Assembly (NCBI GenBank): GCA_044228435.1
Contig: JBGAUW010000004.1
Location: 62,001 to 126,000, forward strand
Direction: 5' to 3'
DNA from: Bog-950 sp044228435
Lineage (GTDB): Bacteria; Bacteroidota; Bacteroidia; Chitinophagales; LD1
DNA: 64,000 bases
A program made the position numbers and the translations under genes. Of the stretch, positions 9,239 through 17,116 are shown piece by piece. Below the pieces are notes generated by a model. The model searched no databases. It was given only the letters and a program-made list of their open reading frames with translations, and was not told where the DNA came from. Positions within the stretch are counted from its first letter, which is position 1. The number at the start of each line of letters is the position of its first letter.

Positions 9239-9532
9239 CTAGCGCAATTTGGGACCCCAAATAAACTTTCTTACGATTAAATCTTTTTGTGTGAACGTAA
9301 ACGCAATTACCCATTTACGATTAAAAGTCACACAACTTAGTTTTCTAATGGCGAGTTTTTTATTTCGGCAGAGCGGAAACTTAAGATTGGTTAATTGGCA
9401 ATAGTCAAGTAGGAAAGATTCTAGCTTATCAATGAATTTAAGTCCTGTCTCAGGAAAGTACTTTTCAGAAATCCATTCAGCTACGCTACTAATTTCGTGC
9501 TGTGCAGAAGGTTTAATAACAAGCCTCCTCAT
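9239..9532 (-). CDS. ParE/RelE-superfamily toxin
   Basis: A 97-residue basic protein with the RelE/ParE fold pattern: an N-terminal strand (RRLVIKPSAQHEI), two helices (AEWISEKY, GLKFIDKLESFLL), then the C-terminal sheet (FPLCRNKKLAIRKLSC, KWVIAFTFTQKDLIVRKFIWG). Toxins of this superfamily either cleave mRNA on the ribosome (RelE) or poison gyrase (ParE). The sequence alone does not separate the two, and the central CRNKKLAIRKL segment favours ParE-like. It overlaps the upstream gene by 4 bp, the classic antitoxin-toxin arrangement. Confidence 0.8.
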   Translation of the reverse strand: MRRLVIKPSAQHEISSVAEWISEKYFPETGLKFIDKLESFLLDYCQLTNLKFPLCRNKKLAIRKLSCVTFNRKWVIAFTFTQKDLIVRKFIWGPKLR

Positions 9533-9798
9533 TTACCAAACTTATCTTTCAATTTTTTTCTGATTTCTGTAAAGGCTTTCTCTCCCGATTTGCCTTTCCC
9601 TTCCTTGCGATCCAGGTATTCATTCCATTGCCATTCAGTTGGGGTTATACCTCCAGGTAGAGCAACATCGGCTGGAGTTAGCTTTTTCCATTTATGAATA
9701 GAAACAGCTTTGCTATCATCCAATTTTCGCAGATATTTTAAAACGGCACTACCTTCTTTTGTAGAAGAGTCAAGTTCTACTGTGTATTTCATAATCAT
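9529..9798 (-). CDS. Putative antitoxin of the ParE-type pair
   Basis: An 89-residue acidic/basic mixed protein directly upstream of the toxin with a 4-bp ATGA overlap. A second ATG six bases in (9792) is an equally good start. Its N-terminal segment (KYTVELDSSTKEGSAVLKYL) is strand then helix, and its C-terminus is a charged helix (KAFTEIRKKLKDKFGK) suitable for wrapping a toxin. I do not see a clear ribbon-helix-helix or HTH domain. Assignment rests mainly on position and size. Antitoxins of this kind normally repress their own promoter. Confidence 0.7.
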   Translation of the reverse strand: MIMKYTVELDSSTKEGSAVLKYLRKLDDSKAVSIHKWKKLTPADVALPGGITPTEWQWNEYLDRKEGKGKSGEKAFTEIRKKLKDKFGK

Positions 9799-9825
9799 AA
9801 AGATAAAAGAAAAACGGCACTCTAT

Positions 9826-10656
9826 CTACCTCGCATCCAACCAACCGGTTATATACGCCATTACCTGGTTGCGGTCTGCTTCGGGTTCGTTATGTAATTC
9901 GTGGTAAAAGCCATCCCAAAATTTAGAGGTTACCAGGGTTTTAGGCGCGCGCTCAACAAACTCTTTACTGCCATCGGGCGAGGTCAATTTATCGGCGGTG
10001 CCGTGCATTATTAATAGCGGGGTTTTTAACTGGGCCGCGTTTTCTAACGCCCATTTACCAGCCTCGAAAAAGCCAAGGAAGGTACCCGCTGTAATTTTAC
10101 CATGGTTAAAAGGGTCGGCGTCGTATATACGCACCTCTTCTTTATCGCGCGATATGGCCGATGAATCCAGCGCGGCGCTTTCGGTAAAGGCGGGGTATAT
10201 GTTTACCATTAGCTTGGCCAGCATTACTTTAATAGCAGGCGGCTCAAACCCAAGTTTTAGCAGCGGTCCGGTGGCTATGGCACCGGCAATATTTGGTTTG
10301 CGCTTAAGCAGGTAGTTAAGCACTATACCACCACCCATGCTGTGGCCCCATAAAAATTTCTTCGCCGTTGGGTAGCGTTTTTCAGCTTCGTCCAGTATTG
10401 CTTTTACCGAATCTAAAAAGGCTTCGTAGCTGGGGGCATGTCCGCGTTTGCCGGTGGTTTTGCCGTGGCCAAACTCATCGTAGGTGAGTACGGCATAGCC
10501 GGCATTATTCAGGTGTTCGGCGGCGCGGGCATAGCGGGTGCTGTGCTCGTTAAAGCCGTGCACTATACATACCACGCCCTTTACCTGTGCTGGGGCCCAG
10601 CCTTGTGCAAATATGGTTTCGCCTTCTTGTTGCCAGCTAAATTCGAAGTGGTTCAT
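9826..10656 (-). CDS. Alpha/beta hydrolase (monoacylglycerol lipase / lysophospholipase-like)
   Basis: A 276-residue serine hydrolase. It has the oxyanion segment VHGFNEHSTRY (about 32-41), the nucleophile elbow WGHSMGGG (Ser106), the acid in HGTADKLTSPDGS and the catalytic His in FYHELHNE. HGFNEHSxRY and GHSMGG are typical of the monoacylglycerol lipase (serine aminopeptidase S33/hydrolase_4) family, so esters of glycerol or lysophospholipids are likely substrates. There is no signal peptide, so it is cytoplasmic. It is monocistronic; a palindromic repeat lies directly upstream. Confidence 0.88.
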   Translation of the reverse strand: MNHFEFSWQQEGETIFAQGWAPAQVKGVVCIVHGFNEHSTRYARAAEHLNNAGYAVLTYDEFGHGKTTGKRGHAPSYEAFLDSVKAILDEAEKRYPTAKKFLWGHSMGGGIVLNYLLKRKPNIAGAIATGPLLKLGFEPPAIKVMLAKLMVNIYPAFTESAALDSSAISRDKEEVRIYDADPFNHGKITAGTFLGFFEAGKWALENAAQLKTPLLIMHGTADKLTSPDGSKEFVERAPKTLVTSKFWDGFYHELHNEPEADRNQVMAYITGWLDAR

Positions 10657-10669
10657 GCTAAAGGGTTAT

Positions 10670-10742
10670 TAGACCCCACCCCTTTGTCCTTCGGACATTT
10701 CCCCTCTCCTAAAGGAGAAGGGAAACCGTTTTGACCCGGGGT
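10670..10742. repeat. Palindromic intergenic repeat (family A relative)
   Basis: Holds two small hairpins in a row, TGTCCTTCGGACA (10685-10697) and CCCTCTCCTAAAGGAGAAGGG (about 10702-10722), framed by GACCCC...GGGGTA-type ends. The C-rich arm followed by a G-rich arm matches the repeat that recurs at 27814, 28063, 30244 and 49218. Confidence 0.6.
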
Positions 10743-10806
10743 AAGGTTGTAAAATGTTAGAGAATAGGTTTCAATACTTTATTGTAAAATCGAATCTATA
10801 AATTTT

Positions 10807-10838
10807 TTCGTTCATCACCATTTCAAAACTTAAATTCG
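10807..10838 (+). promoter_or_regulatory. Possible Bacteroidota-type promoter
   Basis: TAAATTCG at 10831-10838 resembles the -7 consensus TAnnTTTG with one change, and TTTCG ending at 10810 lies about 20 bases upstream in the -33 place. It sits 34 bases before the ATG at 10873. It is a weak match by eye only. Confidence 0.3.
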
Positions 10839-10872
10839 TTTTGCATTGATTTGCCAACCCAATTTAAAACGA

Positions 10873-11937
10873 ATGAAACAGTTCCTCCTTTTTTTAGGTA
10901 TAATTTTAATAGCCGCTGTGCTTTATGTGGGCGGTATGTTGTTGTTTGGCATTGCCACCAAGTTTAAGCCCGCACCCATAGAGCCTGTTGAACTGGTAAA
11001 CGCCATTGATAGCAGCGCTACTAAACAACTAACCGACAGCACCTACACCTTCATGATTTGGAACGTGGGCTATGGCGGCCTTGGTAAAGAGGTTGACTTT
11101 TTTTACGACGGGGGTAAAATGGTAACCTCGCCTAAAGAGCATGTGCTTAAAAACAACGAGGGCATGAAAACCTTTTTGGCACAGAGTAAAGATGTTGACT
11201 TTATAATGCTGCAAGAGGTAGACCGCAACAGCAAGCGCAGCTATAAGATTGACCAGGCCGGGCAGTTTGCAAAAGTGTTACCCGAGCACAATTACGCCTT
11301 TACCGTTAACTATAAAGTAGAGTACCTGCCGTTTCCGTTTACCGACCCTATTGGCAAAGTATTGGGCGGCTTGCAAACGCTTAGCCGCTACAAACCCGAG
11401 GAAAACAAACGCTATGCACTACCGGGCATTACCGATTTTCCGCGGAAGATTTTTTACCTGGAGCGTTGCCTGCTTATGCAGCGTTACAAACTGGCAAACG
11501 GTAAAGAGCTTATTGTAATTAACACCCACTTTGAAGCCTACGACGATGGCAGTGTAAAGAAGGAGCAAATGGCCCTTACCAAAAAGCTATTGGAAGAAGA
11601 GTATGCCAAAGGCAACTACGTAGTGCTGGGCGGCGATTGGAACATTGCCCCACCTGCCTTTAACGTGCATACCTGGGAGAAGGAGCCCGAGGACGACCAA
11701 CTGTATTTAAAGAACAACGACCCTAACTACATACCGGGTTGGACGTATGCCTACGACAGCACCACCGCCACCAACCGCAAAAACAAATTTACCTTTGATA
11801 AAGCAAAAACCTTTACCACGGTTATTGATTACTACTTTACCTCGCCTAACATAGAAATTGAAGAGGTGAAAGGCGTGGATATGGGCTTTGATTTTAGCGA
11901 CCACCAGCCGGTTAAACTGCGCATAAAACTGAAGTAA
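10873..11937 (+). CDS. Endonuclease/exonuclease/phosphatase (EEP) family hydrolase
   Basis: The ATG at 10873 gives a 354-residue protein with one N-terminal membrane helix (FLLFLGIILIAAVLYVGGML). The EEP fold follows: FMIWNVGYGG, the metal-binding Glu in MLQEVDRN, VINTHFEAY, the catalytic GGDWNIAP and the final SDHQPVKLRIK. Family members hydrolyse phosphodiesters of nucleic acids, sphingomyelin or inositol phosphates. With a membrane anchor and an external catalytic domain, a lipid or extracellular nucleic-acid substrate is more likely than DNA repair. An in-frame start at 10846 exists but would lengthen the N-region needlessly. Confidence 0.85.
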   Translation: MKQFLLFLGIILIAAVLYVGGMLLFGIATKFKPAPIEPVELVNAIDSSATKQLTDSTYTFMIWNVGYGGLGKEVDFFYDGGKMVTSPKEHVLKNNEGMKTFLAQSKDVDFIMLQEVDRNSKRSYKIDQAGQFAKVLPEHNYAFTVNYKVEYLPFPFTDPIGKVLGGLQTLSRYKPEENKRYALPGITDFPRKIFYLERCLLMQRYKLANGKELIVINTHFEAYDDGSVKKEQMALTKKLLEEEYAKGNYVVLGGDWNIAPPAFNVHTWEKEPEDDQLYLKNNDPNYIPGWTYAYDSTTATNRKNKFTFDKAKTFTTVIDYYFTSPNIEIEEVKGVDMGFDFSDHQPVKLRIKLK

Positions 11938-11965
11938 AAACAGGCCTGATATACTTGTTAAAAAT

Positions 11966-12050
11966 AAATCATGGTTAACACTTTTAAGGGTGTTAACCAT
12001 TTAATTTATTGATTATCAAGCCCAATTTTTTTGCGTGTTAACCATGATTT
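11966..12050. repeat. Competing hairpins built from GTTAACCAT arms
   Basis: Arm 1 (11966-11981, ending ATGGTTAACAC) pairs perfectly over 11 bp with GTGTTAACCAT at 11990-12000, and perfectly over 16 bp with 12035-12050. Only one pairing can form at a time. Related GTTAAC words recur at 22166-22249. It lies between convergent genes and may act as a bidirectional terminator without a strong T run, or as a mobile hairpin. Confidence 0.6.
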
Positions 12051-12129
12051 GATTTTAACAAACTGAAATTAGCCTCTTTTTACCGCCCATTAAAACGTTT
12101 GCTTACTGCAGCAAGGAGCTACGCTTGCA

Positions 12130-14112
12130 CTAATCTTTTACGCAGCGTATAGGCAGGCCGTAAATTGCCCACTCGTTACCGGCATTGCCCGAAAAAGATG
12201 GAATGCTTAGGCCATTGTTAGTGTTGCTTAGCTTGGCGGTAAATGTCTCATCGCCGTTGGGGAAATTGGGCCAGGTGGTAGTCCAAAATTCTGTAGCCTG
12301 CCCCATAGCGTAGCTGCTGTCGAAAGCAATATACCCTGTAGGGTAAGCGCTAAAGCCACTTTCGTTATCGGCGGTGCTGCCTGCGGCCCAATCGTCAGTG
12401 GTTTTAATTTTGCCGCCGGCTACCGAGGTTCCGCCCAACGAATCTGCCAGGGCCCTAAACTCGTACACCGATGGCACATGCCAGCCTACCGGGCATACGC
12501 CGCGAGGGTCGTCCATAGCATAACCGTTATATAGTTTACCATAGGGGTAATTGTAACCCGGATTATCGTTGTAAAGGCCATAGCCGGATATTTGGGCCAG
12601 CGATTTCGTATAAAACGAATCTACCTCAAATTGCGGGATAAGCTCGCCATTGCGGAAGTGCATAGTGCGCAGGTTTTCTTTCATCCAGCACAGGCTGCCT
12701 ACACGCACCACCGGGTAAACATTGCCATCTATATCAGTAACATCTACCGCGCAGCTGTTAGGGCCGTAGGGGTTTATACTGGCGCCCCCATAAGCCACTA
12801 TTGCACCCAGCCGCGGGTTATTGTAAGTAACCCGGAAGGTGGGATAAAGTGTCAGGCTGGTATTATTAATAAGGTTAACCACAAAAAGGCCATTCTGCTT
12901 GGTTAGCTGTTGAATGGTATAGTCGCCCGGGTCGAAGTCGTCGATAGTAACGTACTTACTGTGCACCTCGCGCAGGCCGGTACGGAAATACGATTTTTCG
13001 GCCACCACACGCGGCGGGTATAGCGTGGCGGGCAATTTGCTTGCTATAGTGTTCCAGGCGGCGCGTATTTCTTTTAGCCCGTTTACCAACTCAGCTACCA
13101 GCGGTACGGTGCTGGTATTATCGGCACTATACGGCGAGCGGTATTCCATTTTTATTCTAAACTCTTTAGGCAGGTTGCTTATAAAGCTGATAAAGGACAT
13201 TGTTTTGCCACTGGTAAACAGGTTTTGGTAAGGCACAAATGAGGTGCTCATTAAATCTTCGAGCGATGATTTAAGATCGATAAAATCGTCGCTGAATTTG
13301 ATGATAGCTATAGCCGCACCTATAGAAGCGCCCACCGCCGTACCTACCACCGGAAAGATAGAGCCCAGCCCTGCGCCAATCAGCGTAAGTTTGGCAATTT
13401 TAGGTATGTGCCGTACCACCTTTATTTTGGCGGCTACAAAATCGGCCATGGCCGACTCTACTTTGGCTTCGTAATCTTCCACATCATCGTTGGTTTTAAA
13501 GCTGCGTGTGTTGGTATGCAATACGGTTACCGCATCGTGCACCTCATCTAACCACCATTGGTTGGCGGCTAAAAAATCGGCGCACTGTTGTTGCTGTTCG
13601 GTAGTAAGGCCATTAAACTGCTGCTGCAAACTATCTTTCCATTGCTGCATAGTCTGAACGTCGCTGGTCCATTGGGCCTTTTCATCGGCGGGCAGGGTAT
13701 CGGCAAAGGCAGTAAGCATGGCGCATGTTTCCGTTATATCCTGCATTACCTGGCTAACTACGGCCGGTGCGTTGGTTACCGGTGTAGCGGCAATAGTAAA
13801 GTCGGCGGTATAGTCCTGGTCGTTCAGCGTTATACTCAGGGTATGGTTGCCGGGGCTTAGCAGCGGCATAACAAATACAAGCTGTCCGCTTTCGCGCGTT
13901 ACCTCTACCAGTGTAGTGCCAATAGTAGCCGCGTAAACCGAATCGTTTAATTGCAGGTTATCGGTTTGTAACTGTGCAATTTCTAACTGGTAATAGCTCG
14001 TTTTCTCAAAGCTTAACTGGGCTGCATCAGCGGCTTTCTCTTTTTTGCAAGCCGGCATAGAGCACAAAACACACAGTAACATAAACAGCAGGGGTAACAT
14101 TTTTTGTTTCAT
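12130..14112 (-). CDS. Large lipoprotein with C-terminal FISUMP domain
   Basis: A 660-residue lipoprotein with signal KMLPLLFMLLCVLCSMPAC (Cys22) followed by KKEK. Residues about 30-110 form a short beta-sandwich. Residues 115-240 are helical with many Gln and Trp. Residues 242-272 are a Gly-rich hydrophobic stretch (LIGAGLGS, GTAVGASIGAAIAI), and a mixed domain follows. The last 190 residues are the FISUMP (Fibrobacter succinogenes major paralogous) domain: DIDGNVY, WMKENLRT, PYGKLYNGYAM, CPVGWHVPS, DNESGFSAYPTG, ending PIRCVKD. FISUMP domains are exported and probably bind surface polymers. The glycine-zipper-like segment in the middle is unusual for such proteins. Monocistronic. Confidence 0.8.
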   Translation of the reverse strand: MKQKMLPLLFMLLCVLCSMPACKKEKAADAAQLSFEKTSYYQLEIAQLQTDNLQLNDSVYAATIGTTLVEVTRESGQLVFVMPLLSPGNHTLSITLNDQDYTADFTIAATPVTNAPAVVSQVMQDITETCAMLTAFADTLPADEKAQWTSDVQTMQQWKDSLQQQFNGLTTEQQQQCADFLAANQWWLDEVHDAVTVLHTNTRSFKTNDDVEDYEAKVESAMADFVAAKIKVVRHIPKIAKLTLIGAGLGSIFPVVGTAVGASIGAAIAIIKFSDDFIDLKSSLEDLMSTSFVPYQNLFTSGKTMSFISFISNLPKEFRIKMEYRSPYSADNTSTVPLVAELVNGLKEIRAAWNTIASKLPATLYPPRVVAEKSYFRTGLREVHSKYVTIDDFDPGDYTIQQLTKQNGLFVVNLINNTSLTLYPTFRVTYNNPRLGAIVAYGGASINPYGPNSCAVDVTDIDGNVYPVVRVGSLCWMKENLRTMHFRNGELIPQFEVDSFYTKSLAQISGYGLYNDNPGYNYPYGKLYNGYAMDDPRGVCPVGWHVPSVYEFRALADSLGGTSVAGGKIKTTDDWAAGSTADNESGFSAYPTGYIAFDSSYAMGQATEFWTTTWPNFPNGDETFTAKLSNTNNGLSIPSFSGNAGNEWAIYGLPIRCVKD

Positions 14113-14191
14113 AGCCGCTAATATATGTTTTGCTTGTTACCGCAGGGTGGCCTGGTGGGAGAAAGCGTGTATTACCACCGGGCACCTCTCT

Positions 14192-14228
14192 TTGTTGACA
14201 TATTACACCCCTTCAGGGCTTATGAGGG
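14192..14228. repeat. Intergenic repeat family C, copy 1
   Basis: The phrase TTGACATATTACACCCC + TTCAGGGCTTATGAGGG recurs nearly unchanged at 21655-21687 and 21923-21964. It holds a small CCCTTCAGGG-type hairpin. No coding sense. Confidence 0.6.
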
Positions 14229-14332
14229 AATGCTTTTATTTATTTCTATTTGCCACTATACATATTACCAATATGTTTATAATTAGCTTTAATAGTAATG
14301 CCCGGCATTGTATGGCATAGTTATATTCGACA

Positions 14333-15652
14333 ATGACTTTTACCGAAGACCAGATTACGGCCTTAGCACCCGATGCCTCGTCGCTTAAAGCGGGCCGCGA
14401 TTTGGCGGTACCGGGCAAATGGCAGTTAAAAGGCTATAGTGCCAACGCGCTTTGGGGGCATTGCCAGGGCAGCGGTAAATTACCCTACCAAACCCAGGTA
14501 GATTTACAAAATATTGCTTTTAAATGCAGCTGCCCAAGCCGCAAGTTTCCATGCAAGCATGGCCTTGGTCTTCTGTTTATGTATACCCGCCATAAGGATT
14601 TATTTGATACCGGGGCTGAACCCGATTGGGTAGAAGACTGGTTGCGCAAGCGCACCGAAAAAACAGAAAAAAAGGCGGAGCAAAAAGATAAACCGGTAGA
14701 TGCCGAAGCACAGGCTAAACGCACCGAAGCCCGTACTAAAAAAGTAGCCGATGGCGTTGACGACCTTCAGTTTTGGATAAAGGATTTAATACGAAACGGA
14801 CTGCTTACTGTGCCCGAAAACGCAACTACTTTCTGGCAAAACCCTGCCAAACGTATGGTAGATGCCCAGGCTACCGGCTTGGCCGCTTTGGTAAAAAGCC
14901 TCGATTCGATAAACTACTATAATGATAGCTGGAAGTATGAACTGCTTAACCGCCTGCTAAAAATTTATACTGTTGGCGAGGCCTTTAAACACATTGATAG
15001 TATACCCGATGATTTGGCTGCCGAAGTAAAAAACCAAATAGGTTTTACCCAATCTAAGGAGGAGGTATTACAACAAACCGGTGTAGCAGATACCTGGCTG
15101 GTGCTTTGCCGCAACTACACCGATGATGAGCAGTTAACTATAGAAAGAAACTGGCTGTATGGTACTACCAGTGGTAAATATGCAATGGTGTTGCAGTTTA
15201 TTGCGCCTAATCAGGTGCCCGAAGTAAATTTAATGCCGGGGCAATACCTTGAAGCCGAACTGGCTTTTTATAAAGGTGCAAACAACTACCGTGCACTGGT
15301 AAAAAAACAACAAGCAGCAGCGGCTATTACTATACCACAGGGTCTGCCTTCTTTAACCGAAGCGTTTAGGATTTTTAGCGAAGTTATTTGCATAAATCCT
15401 TTCCACGAACGGGTGCCGGTTATGCTTAACCGGGCGCGGTTTATTAAAAACGATGGATATTACATTAGCGATACCGAAGGGTATACAGCCCAGGTGCATT
15501 GCACCGATGATATGGCCTGGAAAATATTAGCCATTACCGGCGGAGAGCCATTTACCCTAAGTATGCTTATAAACGAGGGCGGAGCTGAGCCGCTGGCTTT
15601 ATGGGCAAATGAAAAATTTTACGCAATAGCGAGCAATGCAGTTAAAAAGTAA
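14333..15652 (+). CDS. SWIM zinc-finger protein (YehQ-like)
   Basis: A 439-residue cytoplasmic protein. A SWIM zinc finger of the form CxCx6CxH is visible at Cys65, Cys67, Cys74 and His76 (CSCPSRKFPCKH). SWIM fingers bind DNA or protein partners. A charged Lys/Glu-rich linker (about 100-140) follows, and the remainder is mixed alpha/beta with no catalytic motif. It is the first gene of a five-gene operon and overlaps the next gene by 17 bp. The same neighbourhood (SWIM, MoxR ATPase, DUF5682, VWA) is known from E. coli yehLMPQ, where YehQ is the SWIM protein. The biological role of that set has not been established as far as I know. Confidence 0.82.
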   Translation: MTFTEDQITALAPDASSLKAGRDLAVPGKWQLKGYSANALWGHCQGSGKLPYQTQVDLQNIAFKCSCPSRKFPCKHGLGLLFMYTRHKDLFDTGAEPDWVEDWLRKRTEKTEKKAEQKDKPVDAEAQAKRTEARTKKVADGVDDLQFWIKDLIRNGLLTVPENATTFWQNPAKRMVDAQATGLAALVKSLDSINYYNDSWKYELLNRLLKIYTVGEAFKHIDSIPDDLAAEVKNQIGFTQSKEEVLQQTGVADTWLVLCRNYTDDEQLTIERNWLYGTTSGKYAMVLQFIAPNQVPEVNLMPGQYLEAELAFYKGANNYRALVKKQQAAAAITIPQGLPSLTEAFRIFSEVICINPFHERVPVMLNRARFIKNDGYYISDTEGYTAQVHCTDDMAWKILAITGGEPFTLSMLINEGGAEPLALWANEKFYAIASNAVKK

Positions 15653-17114
15653 TTTAATAAATACAGCCTTGCTGGGCACCGGTAAAAAGCAATTAGACGT
15701 TGCTGAGATACCGCAATGGCTGCATGCTGATATTGAGCACATACAGGCAACAGAGCAGGACGAAGAAAGCCGGTTTATAAAAATGGCCAGCCTGGCATTA
15801 AATGTATACCGTGCCGGTTTACAACCCGCCAAAACCGATTTACCCATTGATGTATGCCCGCCCGAAACATTACCCTATTGCAATAACAAAGCACAGAACC
15901 TATTAAACGACCTGCTAACGGATAAATACAATACCCTGGTTTGGTTTTGGTGCAAGCAATGCGCCCAAAAGCAACAGGTAGTACAACCCGAAATTTTACC
16001 GCGCTTTTTTGAATGGGGCCTGGCGAACCGTAAAAATGCTTTGCCCTTATTTACAGCTGTAATTGGTAAGCGCGGGCATTGGCTGGCAAATTACAATCTG
16101 CAATGGCAATTTTTAAACCCGGCACCGGAGCAATTTGATTGGGAAACCGGCACGCTGCCACAGCGTGTCAATTACCTACTGGGTTTGCGAACTACCCAAC
16201 CGGCACTGGCTATTGAAAAAATACAAGATGTGTGGAACGAAGAAAATGCAGCAGGCCGGGCAGAGTTGCTTGAAGCATTAAAAATCAACCGTACAGAAGC
16301 CGACGAAACCTTTTTGCAGAGCGCGCTAAACGATAAGAGTAAAACTGTAAAAGAAAAAGCGCTGCATTTATTAAAACAAATTCCGGCCTCCGCTATAATA
16401 AAACAGTATTGCGAAGTGCTGCAAAGCTCAATACAACTAAAAGAAAGTAAAATTTTAGGCCTGATAAGTAAAACTACTATAACGGTTGAACTACAAGTAA
16501 GCGGTGAAGAGATTTTTAAAACCGGGATAGACAAACTAAGCAGCGATAAGGCAGTAGGCGATAACGACTATATACTGGCTCAACTAATAAGCGAGGTGCC
16601 GCCTGCTTTCTGGCTGCAGCATTTTAAACAGGATATAGCCGGTGTAGTAAAGCTATTTGCAGGGCGCGATGAATTGAAAAAATTTCAGCTGGCTTTTTGT
16701 AATAGTGTAATGAAATTTGGAGATGCAGAATGGGCGAAACAAGTTTTAACGCAGTTTAATCACAGCAATGTGCAGCTTTTAAAACTATTGCCTGCGCACG
16801 AGCGCCAGCAGTTTGCTATAAGCTTTATCTGGCAGGATTTAGACGGTGTAATAAGCGCATTAACCGGCGGCGAAGTTGATGAATGGGGTTTACCCTTAAC
16901 GCAAAAAATACTAAACGAAACAGCGCAAAACCCACACCGGTACACCAAAGCATTTTACGAAAACATCAGTATTTATCTGCCGGCCTCTATACTATCTACC
17001 TTAAGCAGTATACAGGTGGAAGAAGAGTGGCGGAAAAATACCTGGAACAACTATATACCCGAAATAGAAAAACTAATAAACATTAAAGAAACTATTAAAA
17101 CCCATGCCTTTTAA
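15636..17114 (+). CDS. DUF5691-like helical repeat protein
   Basis: A 492-residue protein, almost wholly alpha-helical, with no signal peptide, membrane segment or catalytic motif. The N-terminus (NTALLGTGKKQLDVAEIP) and its place between a SWIM protein and a MoxR-type ATPase match the DUF5691 family. The middle (about 200-260) has HEAT-like helix pairs (AGRAELLEALKI, KTVKEKALHLLKQI). It probably acts as a scaffold or substrate adaptor in the operon's complex; that is inference. It overlaps the upstream gene by 17 bp and is separated from the next by two bases, so translation is likely coupled. Confidence 0.72.
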   Translation: MQLKSNLINTALLGTGKKQLDVAEIPQWLHADIEHIQATEQDEESRFIKMASLALNVYRAGLQPAKTDLPIDVCPPETLPYCNNKAQNLLNDLLTDKYNTLVWFWCKQCAQKQQVVQPEILPRFFEWGLANRKNALPLFTAVIGKRGHWLANYNLQWQFLNPAPEQFDWETGTLPQRVNYLLGLRTTQPALAIEKIQDVWNEENAAGRAELLEALKINRTEADETFLQSALNDKSKTVKEKALHLLKQIPASAIIKQYCEVLQSSIQLKESKILGLISKTTITVELQVSGEEIFKTGIDKLSSDKAVGDNDYILAQLISEVPPAFWLQHFKQDIAGVVKLFAGRDELKKFQLAFCNSVMKFGDAEWAKQVLTQFNHSNVQLLKLLPAHERQQFAISFIWQDLDGVISALTGGEVDEWGLPLTQKILNETAQNPHRYTKAFYENISIYLPASILSTLSSIQVEEEWRKNTWNNYIPEIEKLINIKETIKTHAF

Positions 17115-17116
17115 CT

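Noticed and set aside
14485..14724. Minus-strand frame across the SWIM finger
   Set aside because: Shadow of the SWIM protein; Ser/Arg-rich product without support.
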